Made by a program: the position numbers and the translations under genes. A stretch of DNA of 64,000 nt from Orychophragmus violaceus (taxonomy: Eukaryota; Streptophyta; Magnoliopsida; Brassicales; Brassicaceae), in the NCBI GenBank assembly GCA_030180135.1, contig CM058232.1, positions 90,198,630 to 90,262,629 of the forward strand. Reading direction: 5' to 3'. The notes under the pieces are model-generated. The model saw only the letters and a program-made list of their open reading frames with translations. It did not search any database and was not told the origin of the DNA. Below are positions 11,278 through 21,603 of the stretch, in pieces. Position 1 is the first letter of the stretch, and every line of letters starts with the position of its first letter.

Positions 11278-11685
11278 TCGTAGAAGCACTACACATGGAT
11301 TCTTACTCTGTTAGCATCTTACCATAGTCAAAAGTCCTTAAAACCAGCCTCTTGTTGTGTAGGTTCAGCGCCCACGGCAACCTCTGGTATAATGGGGTTT
11401 CCTTCCCCATCCAGTTTCTGACCCTTTTCGTTGCGTATATGACCCTCTTGGTCTCGTAAAATGCCGTCTTCACCGAGAATCAGAACCACAGGTTCCATAA
11501 AACTTGCTAAACGTTCAAGTGCTCGGTATCACTGGTCGCGCTTTGTGTCGATCGATGCCTAATGTGTGTCGGTCAACGCAATGCGATTCCTGCAACCCCA
11601 AAGAAACAAGAACGTGAATAAACTAGAAAAATAAGAAAAATGCTTAGTCTAAATCCTAATACTGAATCTATCGGCGAACTCAAAG

Positions 11686-11703
11686 TCCCCGGCAACGGCG
11701 CCA
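11686..11703 (-). promoter_or_regulatory. tRNA-Asp primer binding site of the small Athila-like element
   Basis: On the minus strand it reads TGGCGCCGTTGCCGGGGA, which pairs with the 3' end of plant tRNA-Asp. It lies six bases from the inner edge of the LTR at 11710-12872, so that LTR is the 5' one. Confidence 0.85.
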
Positions 11704-11709
11704 AAAACT

Positions 11710-12872
11710 TGATAGGTGTAAAGTTTTATCCCTATTCTACTGCAAGTGCACAGTTATGTGTACGTAGTATTTAGGGTATCGAATCCACAAGGACTCTCGG
11801 TCACACGATATATTATAAGTAATCGAATTAAGCTAAGAGAATCAGATTTCAAAACAGTAAACAAGACATCAAGTAAACGAATGAAGTGAGGTGAAAGTAA
11901 GCAATTAACGAAGGTATCAGGTTTCGGGAAGTTCTCAAGAAATCAGGACTATAGGCAATCAATCAATCGGGATCAAATTAAGAACTGTTCTAGAACTAGA
12001 ATAATAGAATCATAACAGACCAACTTTCGTTTCGAATATTATCTATGTCTAACAACCTAGCAAGCCAACTTTCGTTGCGAATCCTAGAGTTCTAAACAAG
12101 CATTAATCTCAGGTTCTTTCGTTCACAATTCTCCTAAGCCAAATTTCTTTGAGAATAGTTAAATTGCTCATCTAGGTTCTTTCTAGTTAATTAATCAACT
12201 TTCGTTGCAGAAATCAACCTAACAACAATAATCTAAGTGGCCAATTCAGATCAAGCAATAAGAACAACCCTAGATGAAGAACTGAAATATATGAATCCCT
12301 ACAGATTGATCAACCTATAACTCCATGAAATCCCTAATGAGATCCCTAAACCTAACACGTAAACTACTCAGGCATGACAATCGTAACAAAAGACATGATG
12401 AATAGAATACTGAATATCATAAAACAGAATAAGAAACAAAGGTTCGACATCTTCTCTCTGTCGAGTATCTGGTCAGCCCCTAAAACTCTCTGAATGTAAA
12501 ATAAAGCGTAGCCTAAACAATGGCTTAAAACCCTAATATATAAGTCTAAACACGTTTTTGGGCCTTTTTGCAAATCTGGAAAGTTTCTGGGCAAAAACTT
12601 TAATTTCAAGATTTTTGTCCGCAGAACCCTGGAATCACCCTGCGTCGACTATGCACATACTGCGTCGATCGATGCAGCGCAAAAACGCAGCCAGTGAACT
12701 CTGTGAGATATCTAAATAGTGCAGAATTGACCCAAACGCTTCCAAAACGTCCAATTAGGCTCCAAATGTCCTTAAACCTGTAAAACACCTGAAAAGAATC
12801 AAAAACACATAGAAAGACTCGATAACAAAGACATATACCATGGCCAAAAGTCCTACAAACCATGATATATCA
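11710..12872 (-). repeat. 5' LTR of the small Athila-like element
   Basis: This 1163-bp repeat pairs with 10141-11277 and also carries a TCGATCGA-centred sequence (tgcgtcgatcgatgca, 12661-12676) next to a weaker copy at 12641-12655. Confidence 0.88.
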
Positions 12873-14291
12873 CGTACTCGCACCTAAAATTTGATCTCGC
12901 CCTAAAGCCGAGAAACGACTCGCAAACAACAAGTAAAACAATAAACGACAAGGAAGGAGACAAAGATAAAACTCTTCTCTCTTTTATTTCATTTTCTTCA
13001 AAATTACAAAAGAAACATACAACAAAGAAAAAAAAATTTACAAAACAATTCTAATTTCTTGAAAGACGATTTCTTCCGAACTGGAGCTCGTGCGATACGC
13101 CCGACCTCCTCCATTGAGGAGCCGAACTCCTTTCTTGAAAGACGATTTTGTCGTCTGCACCCGACACGACCTCAAAGGAAGAGGCCCAACAGTGTACAAC
13201 GAAGAAACCAAACCGAGGAGGATCATTGTGGGGCAAGAAGGCCCAGCAAGTCAACCTCAGCACACCAAAAAGGTTAGCCTAACCCCAAACCCTGACCCCA
13301 CGGTTCCCCTGGCCATTCTGACATCAGCCGCTCTTCCCAAAGGAGTCCCCCCCTTATCCAGCGGAGAATGAGCCAACTTGATATCGAGCCCGCTGCCCTG
13401 CAAAACAATGTAAGGAAGAACATATCAATAGAAAGAAAAGAAAAGTGAACAACACATCGTAACAGGCATGCACCACACTTACGTCAAAAGAGACAAGTTA
13501 AAGACAGGACAGTCCTCGGCACGTTACTAAAATCAGCAACGCATCGGATCCACCCAACATGAAGTACCGTGCATCACCCTTACGTTTGCAAAAGCAACAA
13601 GCAAGGGCGGCTATCAGTATATTTTCACATATCGAAAAGCCCCCGTTTCGCAGGATAAACACGAGCCCGCTCGGCAACCAGAAAAACATAAATTCTGGTG
13701 GCCGGAGTCGACCAACGATAAGCACCAACGAGAAAGCCATTGGCAGAGCAGCCTTGCTGCCACGACACACTGGGACCAAACTTAGCAATCAGGACAAAAG
13801 AAAAGGACTGAACCACACTCAGTAAGAAAGAAAAGGAGAAAAGCGACGAATAACAAGATATGAAAAATCGGAAGGAAAGGGGAGTATGTATAACCACAAA
13901 GGCCAACAAGTGCAGCAATAACGCATTTAATACATCGCGTCAGTTACCAATGCACGCCTTCAATGCGAAAACGGCGGTACACATTTCCATAAACATGCAT
14001 AAGTAACTCATTTGGAAAGCAATAATAATGCATGGACCAAGCCTCGAAACTCAAAATGACACATCTACCAAAACGTCCGAGCAAATTCTAACGGGCACAA
14101 AACGAGGTAGAGTCAGCTCGCGCCAACAAACAAGAACAACGAAAATGAATCAAAAGAAGAAAGCGAGCAACATACACGTATAAGTACAAATGAAGGCTCT
14201 GTTCGTACAAACATTCAAAAAAGTAAAAAAAAAAGGGAGGGGGGAGAACAAGCGATCTGAATCTCACAGCAAGGGAGTCAAGATGGAAGCT
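12873..14291 (-). pseudogene. Probable 3' exons of the antisense gene in the Tat-like element
   Basis: This interval lies between two insertions and belongs to the Tat-like element. On the minus strand a splice-acceptor-like TTGTTTTGCAG ends at about 13399. A coding-like run follows (GSGLDIKLAHSPLDKGG...) that continues, with shifts, into 13226-13038. The order agrees with a multi-exon minus-strand gene whose earlier parts lie at 27010-28622 and 20957-21603. The sequence is not strongly conserved in anything I recognise, so this segment is assigned mainly by continuity. Confidence 0.4.
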
Positions 14292-15491
14292 TGATATATC
14301 ATGTTTTTTACCGGTTTTAGACCATGATATAAGTGTGTTTTAGAGTCTTTTAGTCTTTCTTTAGAGTCTTTTACAGGTGTTATTAGGTACACGCACGTTT
14401 GGAGTGGATTTGGAGTTATTGGAGCTATTTGGAGCATTTTGGTGTTTTGACCCGAGAGATAGAGCTCACTCTCCGAAACAGAGTTATGCATCGATCGACA
14501 CACATTGTGCATCGATCGACACACGAGCGAGATGGGCCAAACTCGGCGGTTTAATAAAGAGTTGAATTTGCACTTTAGCCCAGAAATTTCCAAGAATTAC
14601 AAAGAAGCCCAAAGACATGATTTAGCTATTTAATTAGGTTTTTACTTCAATTTTTAGAGACGCTTTCATACTTTAGAGCAGAGAGTTTTTAGAGCTTTTT
14701 GGGGCTGATCTGATCCTGTACTACATCTTGTTTTTGAAGAAGATTTCGAACCCCTTTACCTTTTTATTCTCTTTTATGATATCTTATAATTCATTGATTA
14801 TGCTTTCATATTCCATGTCTGAGTAGATTCATAGTTAGGTTTAGAGATTCTCATTAAGGATTTGATGACTTGTTAGATTTATTTATTTCAGTTAGGATTC
14901 ATAACTTTATTATTCTTCGATCTAAATTGTGCTTAAAGCTAGTTCTAAACTGATCACTTAGAATCTAGATCTTAGGTTGCTAAGTTGACACGAAAGTGTG
15001 ATTTAGAATCTGAACTATTTAGGTTGAGCAATTTAATTACTCGCAAAGAAATTTGGTTTAATTAGATTGTGAACATATCGAACTTAATATTAAAGCTGGT
15101 TTAATCTGTTAGGAATTACAAAGAAATTTGGATTTCTACAATTAGGCTTAGAGAATTCTCACAACGAAAGTTGGTTAATTCTATATCCGTGTTTGAGTTC
15201 TAGAACCGTGTTTAATTAGATCATGACTGAATAAATTATCTGCTTGTCTGATTTCCTGAGAACTCCCTAGACTTAGCGCCTTTAGTTAACTGCTTACAAA
15301 CCGAACTTGCTACTTGTTTACTTTCTTGCATTGCTTTTAGTTTCTCACTACAATCTACTTTCTCCTAGTTTAATCTTGACAGTTCTAATTCTATCGCTGC
15401 CTAGAGTCCTCGTGGATTCGATACCCTAAGTACTACATTGATATTACTGTGCACTTGCAGTTAGTATAGGGTTAAAACTTTACACCTATCA
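14292..15491 (+). repeat. 5' LTR of the Athila-like gag-pro element
   Basis: It begins TGATATATCATG and ends TTACACCTATCA. Two TCGATCGA-centred copies (tgcatcgatcgacaca) lie at 14487-14502 and 14508-14523. It is matched by 19758-20956. Confidence 0.92.
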
Positions 15492-15497
15492 AGTTTT

Positions 15498-15515
15498 TGG
15501 CGCCATTGCCGGGGA
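15498..15515 (+). promoter_or_regulatory. tRNA-Asp-type primer binding site
   Basis: TGGCGCCATTGCCGGGGA differs from the perfect tRNA-Asp complement by one base (A for G at the eighth position). It starts six bases after the 5' LTR. Confidence 0.85.
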
Positions 15516-15599
15516 GTCTTTTGAGTCTTCGATAGATTCAAACTTAGGGTTTAGACTAGGATTTTTATTTTTTTATTTTAGTTACTAATTATTTCTCTG

Positions 15600-15738
15600 T
15601 TTCTTCTCTGTCGCAGGTTTGATATTCGCATAGCATCGATCGTTGCATCCTTTTGTGTCGATCGTTACTAGGCGACTGAAGTTGAATCGATCGTTGTGCT
15701 GTTAGCATCGATCGTTGCACTACGATTACAGACGGTTT
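15600..15738. repeat. Cluster of four degenerate TCGATCG motifs in the gag leader
   Basis: Copies lie at 15633-15647, 15654-15668, 15684-15699 and 15705-15720, each of the form (g/t)(c/g)(a/t).tcgatcgtt. They fall between the primer site and the gag start. Confidence 0.85.
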
Positions 15739-18408
15739 ATGCAGACGCGTGATACCAGAAGTAATCCGAAAACTAATCTCGTTAACCTCCAACTTGAAGA
15801 GCTTGCTAGACTAGAGAGGACCAACAGAAAAATTCAAAGAGCAAGGATGGTTGTTGAACGTGTTATTATAATGCCTGATGCTTAAGGTACCCTGAGGGAC
15901 CGACAAAACAATCCGTACAATGCTGCTGGGCAACGGATTGATGCTGAAGAGGATGTTATCCCTGATCCTATCCCTGAGCCTAAACCGCCACAAAACGAAG
16001 GACAAAACCGAGGACAAGGCCAAGGACAAGCTCAAGGTAGAGAGATGGTTGTTCATGAGAGGACTTTGGCTGACTATAACCGTCCGGATGAGTTTCATGC
16101 TAACCGGTCAGCTCTTGTACCTCCTGGTTTTGAGAGGAGTGATTTTGAAATCAAGACCATCTACTACTCTCTTCTAAGGCAGAATGCCTTCCATGGTTTT
16201 CCTAATGAGTAGTCGATGGATCACATTGATGAGTTTGAGGAAATAGTCACTGGGATAAAGTACGATGGAGTGAACTATGACTACCTGTTTCTCAAACTCT
16301 TCCCCTACTCTCTCGCTGGAGATGCTGGTGCCTGGCTGAAACAACTTCCACCTGGGAAGTTTGATACTTGGGATGCTTTGAAGAGTGAGTTTATGAGACA
16401 TTTCTATGATGATGCTCGCTCTGATCAGTCGAGACATGACATTCTCACTTTTTCCCAAGGTCTGACAGGGCCTCTTAAGACTGCCTGGATGAGGTTTAAG
16501 AAGTACCAACGTGACTGCCCACATCATGGATTCACTGAGGTAACATTGTTGGGCATTTTATTTAGAGGTATAGATCTCCCATACCAGATTGCGTTGGATA
16601 ATTCCAGCAATGCAAATTTCAACACTAGGACTCCTGTGCAAGCTAAGCAGTTGATAGATAACTTGGTAAGCAGTAATAGATGCAAGACTACTGATAAAAG
16701 AAGGAAGGAGTCTGGTGGGAAGATGGAGAATTTGGAGATTGCTGATATTAGATCTAAGCTGGACACAGTTTGTAATCTTCTAGCTGGGAAGAAAGTTGTC
16801 CATTTTGCTCAAGATGTTGAAGTGATCAATGCTGAAGATGATGGCCAGGAAGAGGATGTGAACTACATCGGAGGATCTAGTTTCCAAGGAAACAGGTTTG
16901 GAGGACAGCAAGGTAATAGATTCTTCAGTGGCCAGAAGAGTGCTTTCACGAGCAATCCAAACTCTTCTGGCTTTGGACAAAATGCTGGTTTCCAGAAGCC
17001 TTTTCAACAAGGTAACCAGAGGACTTATGGATCTTCCTCTTACCAAGCACCTCCTGCTGTTAACACTCATGAGATTAAGATGGAGAGTATGATGGAGCAG
17101 CTGCTGGAAGGACAAACTAAGACTGCGGTGGACTTTAACAGGAAGTTCGATGCTGTTTATGAGGATCTCAATGGGAAGTTTGAGTCTCTAAGTACTCATG
17201 TGAAGCAATTGGACACTCAGGTGAGCCAAATTTCAAACTCTGTTAAAGGAAAGAGTGTAGTAGACACCCATATTAAGGCCTGGTTAGTGTACATTGATGA
17301 TGGATCACACCTAGGTGAAAGATTTGAGCTAAATACAGCTGAACTAGTAGAAGAGGCTGACATTTCTGATTTTGAGGAAAATCTCTCGGGTGGAATCTGT
17401 GAAAATTCGACTGCATCGATGGATGCACCCTTAGTGTTGATCGTTGCATGTCGTGGACAGACAGATTCACATGTTTCTTATGGCATTGATGCAGAGGCAG
17501 ACCAAGAGCTTAATCATTTATTCCCTGGAGTGTCTGAGATAACTCAACAGAAGATTTATGCACAATCTAATCGATTATATCCTAAAGTGTCTGAGGTAAT
17601 TCAACAAGAGATCGATGAGCTTAAACAGCTAGAAGAGATTGGTGAAGAGTTGGAAGAAATTCCACCATCTGATGATTCACCTTATCACCCTTGTGTGCAA
17701 AGGTACTTGGAGAAGATGCTACCAATGGATGAGATGCTAAAGGATTGGGTCATAATGGTTCCTCAACATATAAGTGATGTTCTATTAACTAAGATTCCTA
17801 AGAAGCTACCTGATCCTGGGATTTTTGTGATGAGTTGCTCTATTTTTGAGGATGGTTTTAAGTGCTCTCTGTGTGATTTAGGAGCTGCTGGGAGTCTCAT
17901 GCCATACTCTGTGGCAGAGAAGCTGGGTATGATGGATTTTTCACCCACTAGGACCTCTCTTGTCCTAACTGATCAGTCAATAAGAATTCCGAAAGGAGTT
18001 CTTGAGGACGTCCCAGTGAGAGTTGGAAACTACTTGGTTCCGACAGATTTCTTGGTTCTTAAGTACCACAGTGAGCAGGATGATGCTTTGATACTGGATA
18101 GACCATTCTTGGCCACAGTTGGAGCAGTGATAGATGTGCCACACAATTTGATTGATCTCCATCTGGGAGATGAACCTCTACACTTTGAGATGGACATGAT
18201 GCGCAAGCCGCTGATTGATGGGCAGACCTTCAGGATTGAGGATGGATATGAAGAGCAGACGAGTAACACTTTGGTTTTGGGTCCTGGGAAGAATTTCCCT
18301 CCTTCTTTTCTTGGACGAGTTCACACTGATGATGCTTACTCTCCGCCTTGGATGAGGAGACTTGCACAGAGGCAATCACAGTCTCTGTCGGGATCTCCAG
18401 CAATCTGA
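15739..18408 (+). pseudogene. Athila-like gag-protease, 730-residue open part plus interrupted N-terminus
   Basis: The natural start is probably ATG 15739 (MQTRDTRSNPK...). The frame is the same as the long open part at 16216 but has TAA at 15883 and TAG at 16210. In the open part, residues 1-150 are a gag domain (LFPYSLAGDAGAWLKQLPPG, WMRFKKYQRDCPHHGF). Residues 213-290 are Gly/Gln/Phe-rich, and residues about 288-345 look like a coiled coil (MESMMEQLLEG...). Residues 550-650 form a retropepsin-like domain: CDLGAAGSLMPYSVAEKLG with Asp554, then ALILDRPFLATVGAVID. The usual Gly in ILGRPF is Asp here. The protein would supply capsid and protease but no polymerase. Two stops in gag argue against function unless read through. 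Confidence 0.85.
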
Positions 18409-19757
18409 TCATGTTCGTCCGGTCTAGCTAATGACCTTAAACAAGCGCTGAGTGGGAGGCAACCCACTGTTTCGTTTTTGCATTTTCGTTTTTGTGTTTT
18501 TGTTAGGATTTTACGTTTGTTTTTGGTTTTGGTGAGTTTTTGTCTGCAGGTCTCGGATATCGCAATGCAACGATCGACACGGCCCTGTGTGTCGATCGTT
18601 ACAACACGTAAATCGCATTGCAGCGATCGTTGCGGTCCTGAGCAACGATCGACCCATGACGCAAATCGCCTTGCAACGGTCGATGCATTTATGCAGCGAT
18701 CGGTGCATGAGCGACAGAGGTAAAAATCAGACAGAACTCAACACATCCATAACATTTTTGTTTCTTTTTACCAAACCTTAGCTTGACACTACTGGGGACA
18801 GTGTGTTTCAAGTGTGGGGGAGGTGGTACTGACTTCTATCTTTCTGTTTTCTTAGAGTCAGTCATATTTTTAAAAAATTTCCGTTTTATTGAGTCAAAAC
18901 TACTCTAAGTAGGAAACAGTAAATTTTTGAGAAGTTAACAACATCTTGCAGGAACTTAAGTGACTATTGGGATGAAGTTGCAGGTTCTATCTATGACTAT
19001 TAGAAAACCCAACACGGATCAACTTACTGAGGACACCCATATTAATTCAGGTATTCAAAGGATCCTTTTATTGGCTTCACCCTTGTAAACCTAACTTAAT
19101 TTTCTCACCTAAGGGCTTGGTATACCTTGAGTCGGACTCCTCTGTTAGTTCTGACACAGCTTGTAAACCTGTCCGAGTATGGAACCCTTCTCCCCTTCTC
19201 TAAGTAAAGTAAAAAAAAAAGATAATAAACTGAGGATGAGTTAGTAACTCCGAAGTGGTCACAGGAGTGGTAGCTACCACTATTACCTCCTGTGCGATCC
19301 ATGGAATGTGTCCAAAGTACACCCCATAACGGGAAGAGCACTGATAAAAAAAGAAATGATACCCAATGGGGAAAAATCAGTTGCTGAGAAGGGAAAAGAG
19401 AAGAAAGGAACCTGAAAAAGATAGTATGGTGGTCTAGAGCTAACAGAGTAAGAATCCATGTGCCCTTTGATCGATAATCCTTAGGTGAGACCGCACTTAA
19501 TATTTTTAAGAAGTCAGTAGGGTGAATTTGAATTGCTTGGATTGATTGTGGAGTTTACTTAGGACAGTTGCTAAGTGTGGGGGAAGTACATGTTGGTCTT
19601 AATGTCTTGCAGGTGATTCTTTCAGTGACTTACTAAGGGGAATCTGAGTGTTGTTGCTTCTAGGATGAAAAGAGTTTCTGAAAGTTTTCAAACCTCTTCA
19701 CCATTTTTTTGTTCTCTGTTTTTCTTGAGGGCAAGCAAAGGCTAAGTGAAGGGGAGT
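18409..19757 (+). other. 3' non-coding region of the Athila-like element with purine tract
   Basis: No pol or env-like frame is seen. The segment contains six copies of a cgatcg-centred motif at 18566-18707, two AAGTGTGGGGGA tracts, and the terminal purine tract AAGTGAAGGGGAGT at 19744-19757 immediately before the 3' LTR. Confidence 0.75.
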
Positions 19758-20956
19758 TGATATATCATGGTTTTTACCGGTTTTAGACCATGATATAAGT
19801 GTGTTTTAGAGTCTTTTAGTCTTTCTTTAGAGTCTTTTACAGGTGTTATTAGGTACACGCACGTTTGGAGTGGATTTGGAGTTATTGGAGCTATTTGGAG
19901 CATTTTTGTGTTTTGACCCGAGAGATAGAGCTCACTGTCCGAAACAGAGTTATGCATCGATCGACACACATTGTGCATCGATCGACACACGAGCGAGATG
20001 GGCCAAACTCAGCGGTTTAATGAAGAGTTGAATTTGCACTTTAGCCCAGAAATTTCCAAGAATTACAAAGAAGCCCCAATATGTGATTTAGCTATTTAAT
20101 TAGGTTTTTACATCAGTTTTTAGAGACGCTTTCATACTTTAGAGCAGAGAGTTTTTAGAGCTTTTTGGGGCTGATCTGATCCTGTACTACATCTTGTTTT
20201 TGGAGAAGATTTCGAATCTCTTTACCTTTTTATTCTCTTTTATTATATCTAATAATTCATTGATTATGCTTTCATATTCCATGTCTGAGTAGATTCATAG
20301 TTAGGTTTAGGGATTCTCATTAAGGATTTGATGACTTGTTAGATTTATTTATTTCAGTTAGGATTCATAACTTTATTATTCTTCGATCTAAATTGTGCTT
20401 AAAGCTAGTTCTAAACTGATCACTTAGAATCTAGATCTTAGGTTGCTAAGTTGACACGAAAGTGTGATTTAGAATCTGAACTATTTAGGTTGAGCAATTT
20501 AATTACTCGCAAAGAAATTTTGTTTAATTAGATCGTGAACATATCAAACTTATTATTAAAGCTGGTTTAATCTGTTAGGAATTACGAAGAAATTTGTATT
20601 TCTACAATTAGGCTTAGAGAATTCTCACAATGAAAGTTGGTTAATTCTATATCGTGTTTGAGTTCTAGAACCGTGTTTAATTAGATCCTGACTGAATAAA
20701 TTATCTGCTTGTCTGATTTTCTGAGAACTCCCTAGACTTAGCGCCTTTAGTTAACTACTTACAAACCGAACTTGCTACTTGTTTACTTTCTTGCATTGCT
20801 TTTAGTTTCTCACTACAATCTGCTTTCTCCTAGTTTAATCTTGACAGTTGTAATTCTATCGTTGCCTAGAGTCCTCGTGGATTCGATACCCTGAGTACTA
20901 CATTGATATTACTGTGCACTTGCAGCTAGTATAGGGTTAAAACTTTACACCTATCA
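19758..20956 (+). repeat. 3' LTR of the Athila-like gag-pro element
   Basis: It is 1199 bp, nearly the same as 14292-15491, and retains both TCGATCGA copies at 19952-19967 and 19973-19988. It is followed directly by the AAGCT target duplication. Confidence 0.92.
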
Positions 20957-21603
20957 AAGCTTAGGTACGCCAGAAGTAGCCCCGCCCACAACATCACCTC
21001 GCTGCGGAGACATACAAAAGACACCAGAATCGAAGGGGTCAGCTCGCAACTCTTTTACTTACCGTTCCAAGCAAAGCTTATTCTCTTCAAGTTTAGCGAT
21101 CAACACAGGAGGAATCGGGACACCAACGTCCGCGAGCAGACAGTATGCGCTAAGAACGCCCGTAAGTTGGTTAAACTCCAAAAGCTTGGGAATGTAACGA
21201 TCCCCTTGATCCCTCTCTGTCTTCAGCTTTTCCTGACGCTCGTAAGCTTTCTTATACACGGACTCCCGCTCGGACCGAAAGCGCTCATCAAAGGACTATC
21301 GAAGTCCGTCACACTCAGCAGCAAAAGAATCAACTTTCGACCCAAGAGAGCCAGTCTCAGAGAAAAATTATGTTTCTCATCCTCAAGCTCGGCCAAGCGC
21401 TTCTCTAAGCCCGCAGCCTTTTCCTTCTCCAAACACAAAGCAGCAGAGGCCCCCTTCGCCTTGTCAAGCTCCTTACGAATCCGCTTCAACTCACGAGCAG
21501 AACGTCGCAGCGCATCAATCTGTTCCCTAAGGAAAATCTCCATTGACTTAGCCTAACGCCTCTCGAATTCATAAGAGTCCCGAAGTTGATTAAAGGTAGT
21601 GCA
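20957..21603 (-). pseudogene. Middle part of the antisense gene: coiled-coil segment
   Basis: On the minus strand a frame from 21543 encodes FLREQIDALRRSARELKR, then KELDKAKGASAALCLEKE, a heptad-rich coiled coil. After one frameshift and a TAG it continues as FDERFRSERESVYKKAYERQ and ends near 21059 at GGAACG|GTAAGT, a good splice donor. A following acceptor-like CTCCGCAG ends near 21005. The piece joins the part at 27010-28622 across the LTR-like insertion 21604-27009, which seems to have landed in an intron (donor AAG|GTATGC at about 27015). It is a broken transposon gene, with the function of its product unknown. Confidence 0.55.

Larger units (their letters stand above)
10141..12872 (-). 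mobile_element. Small non-autonomous Athila-like Ty3 element
   Basis: LTRs at 10141-11277 and 11710-12872 surround an internal region of only 432 bp, with a perfect 5-bp target duplication CGTAC (10136-10140 and 12873-12877). The orientation is minus: the sequence next to the right-hand LTR, read on the minus strand at 11703-11686, is TGGCGCCGTTGCCGGGGA, the complement of the tRNA-Asp 3' end. The LTR starts TGATATATCATGG and ends CTATCA on that strand, the same family as 14292-20956 and the solo LTR at 30466. The internal region keeps scraps of leader and 3' sequence similar to the larger element but no gag or pol. The two LTRs differ by a roughly 25-bp indel near 11209 and scattered substitutions. 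Confidence 0.9.
14292..20956 (+). mobile_element. Athila-like Ty3 element with gag-protease only
   Basis: LTRs at 14292-15491 and 19758-20956 are flanked by a perfect 5-bp target duplication AAGCT (14287-14291 and 20957-20961). A tRNA-Asp-type primer site at 15498 and a purine tract ending at 19757 complete the structure. One gag-protease gene (15739-18408) with two in-frame stops is present, and no reverse transcriptase, RNase H or integrase follows it. The 1.3 kb after the stop includes agtgggaggcaacccact near 18450 and two AAGTGTGGGGGA tracts (near 18808 and 19575), phrases common in Athila-group elements. The LTRs differ by roughly 2% by eye. It inserted into the antisense gene of the Tat-like element. 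Confidence 0.9.

Noticed and set aside
15498..15515. tRNA-Asp gene
   Set aside because: Only the 3' complement is present, next to an LTR; it is a primer binding site, not a tRNA gene.
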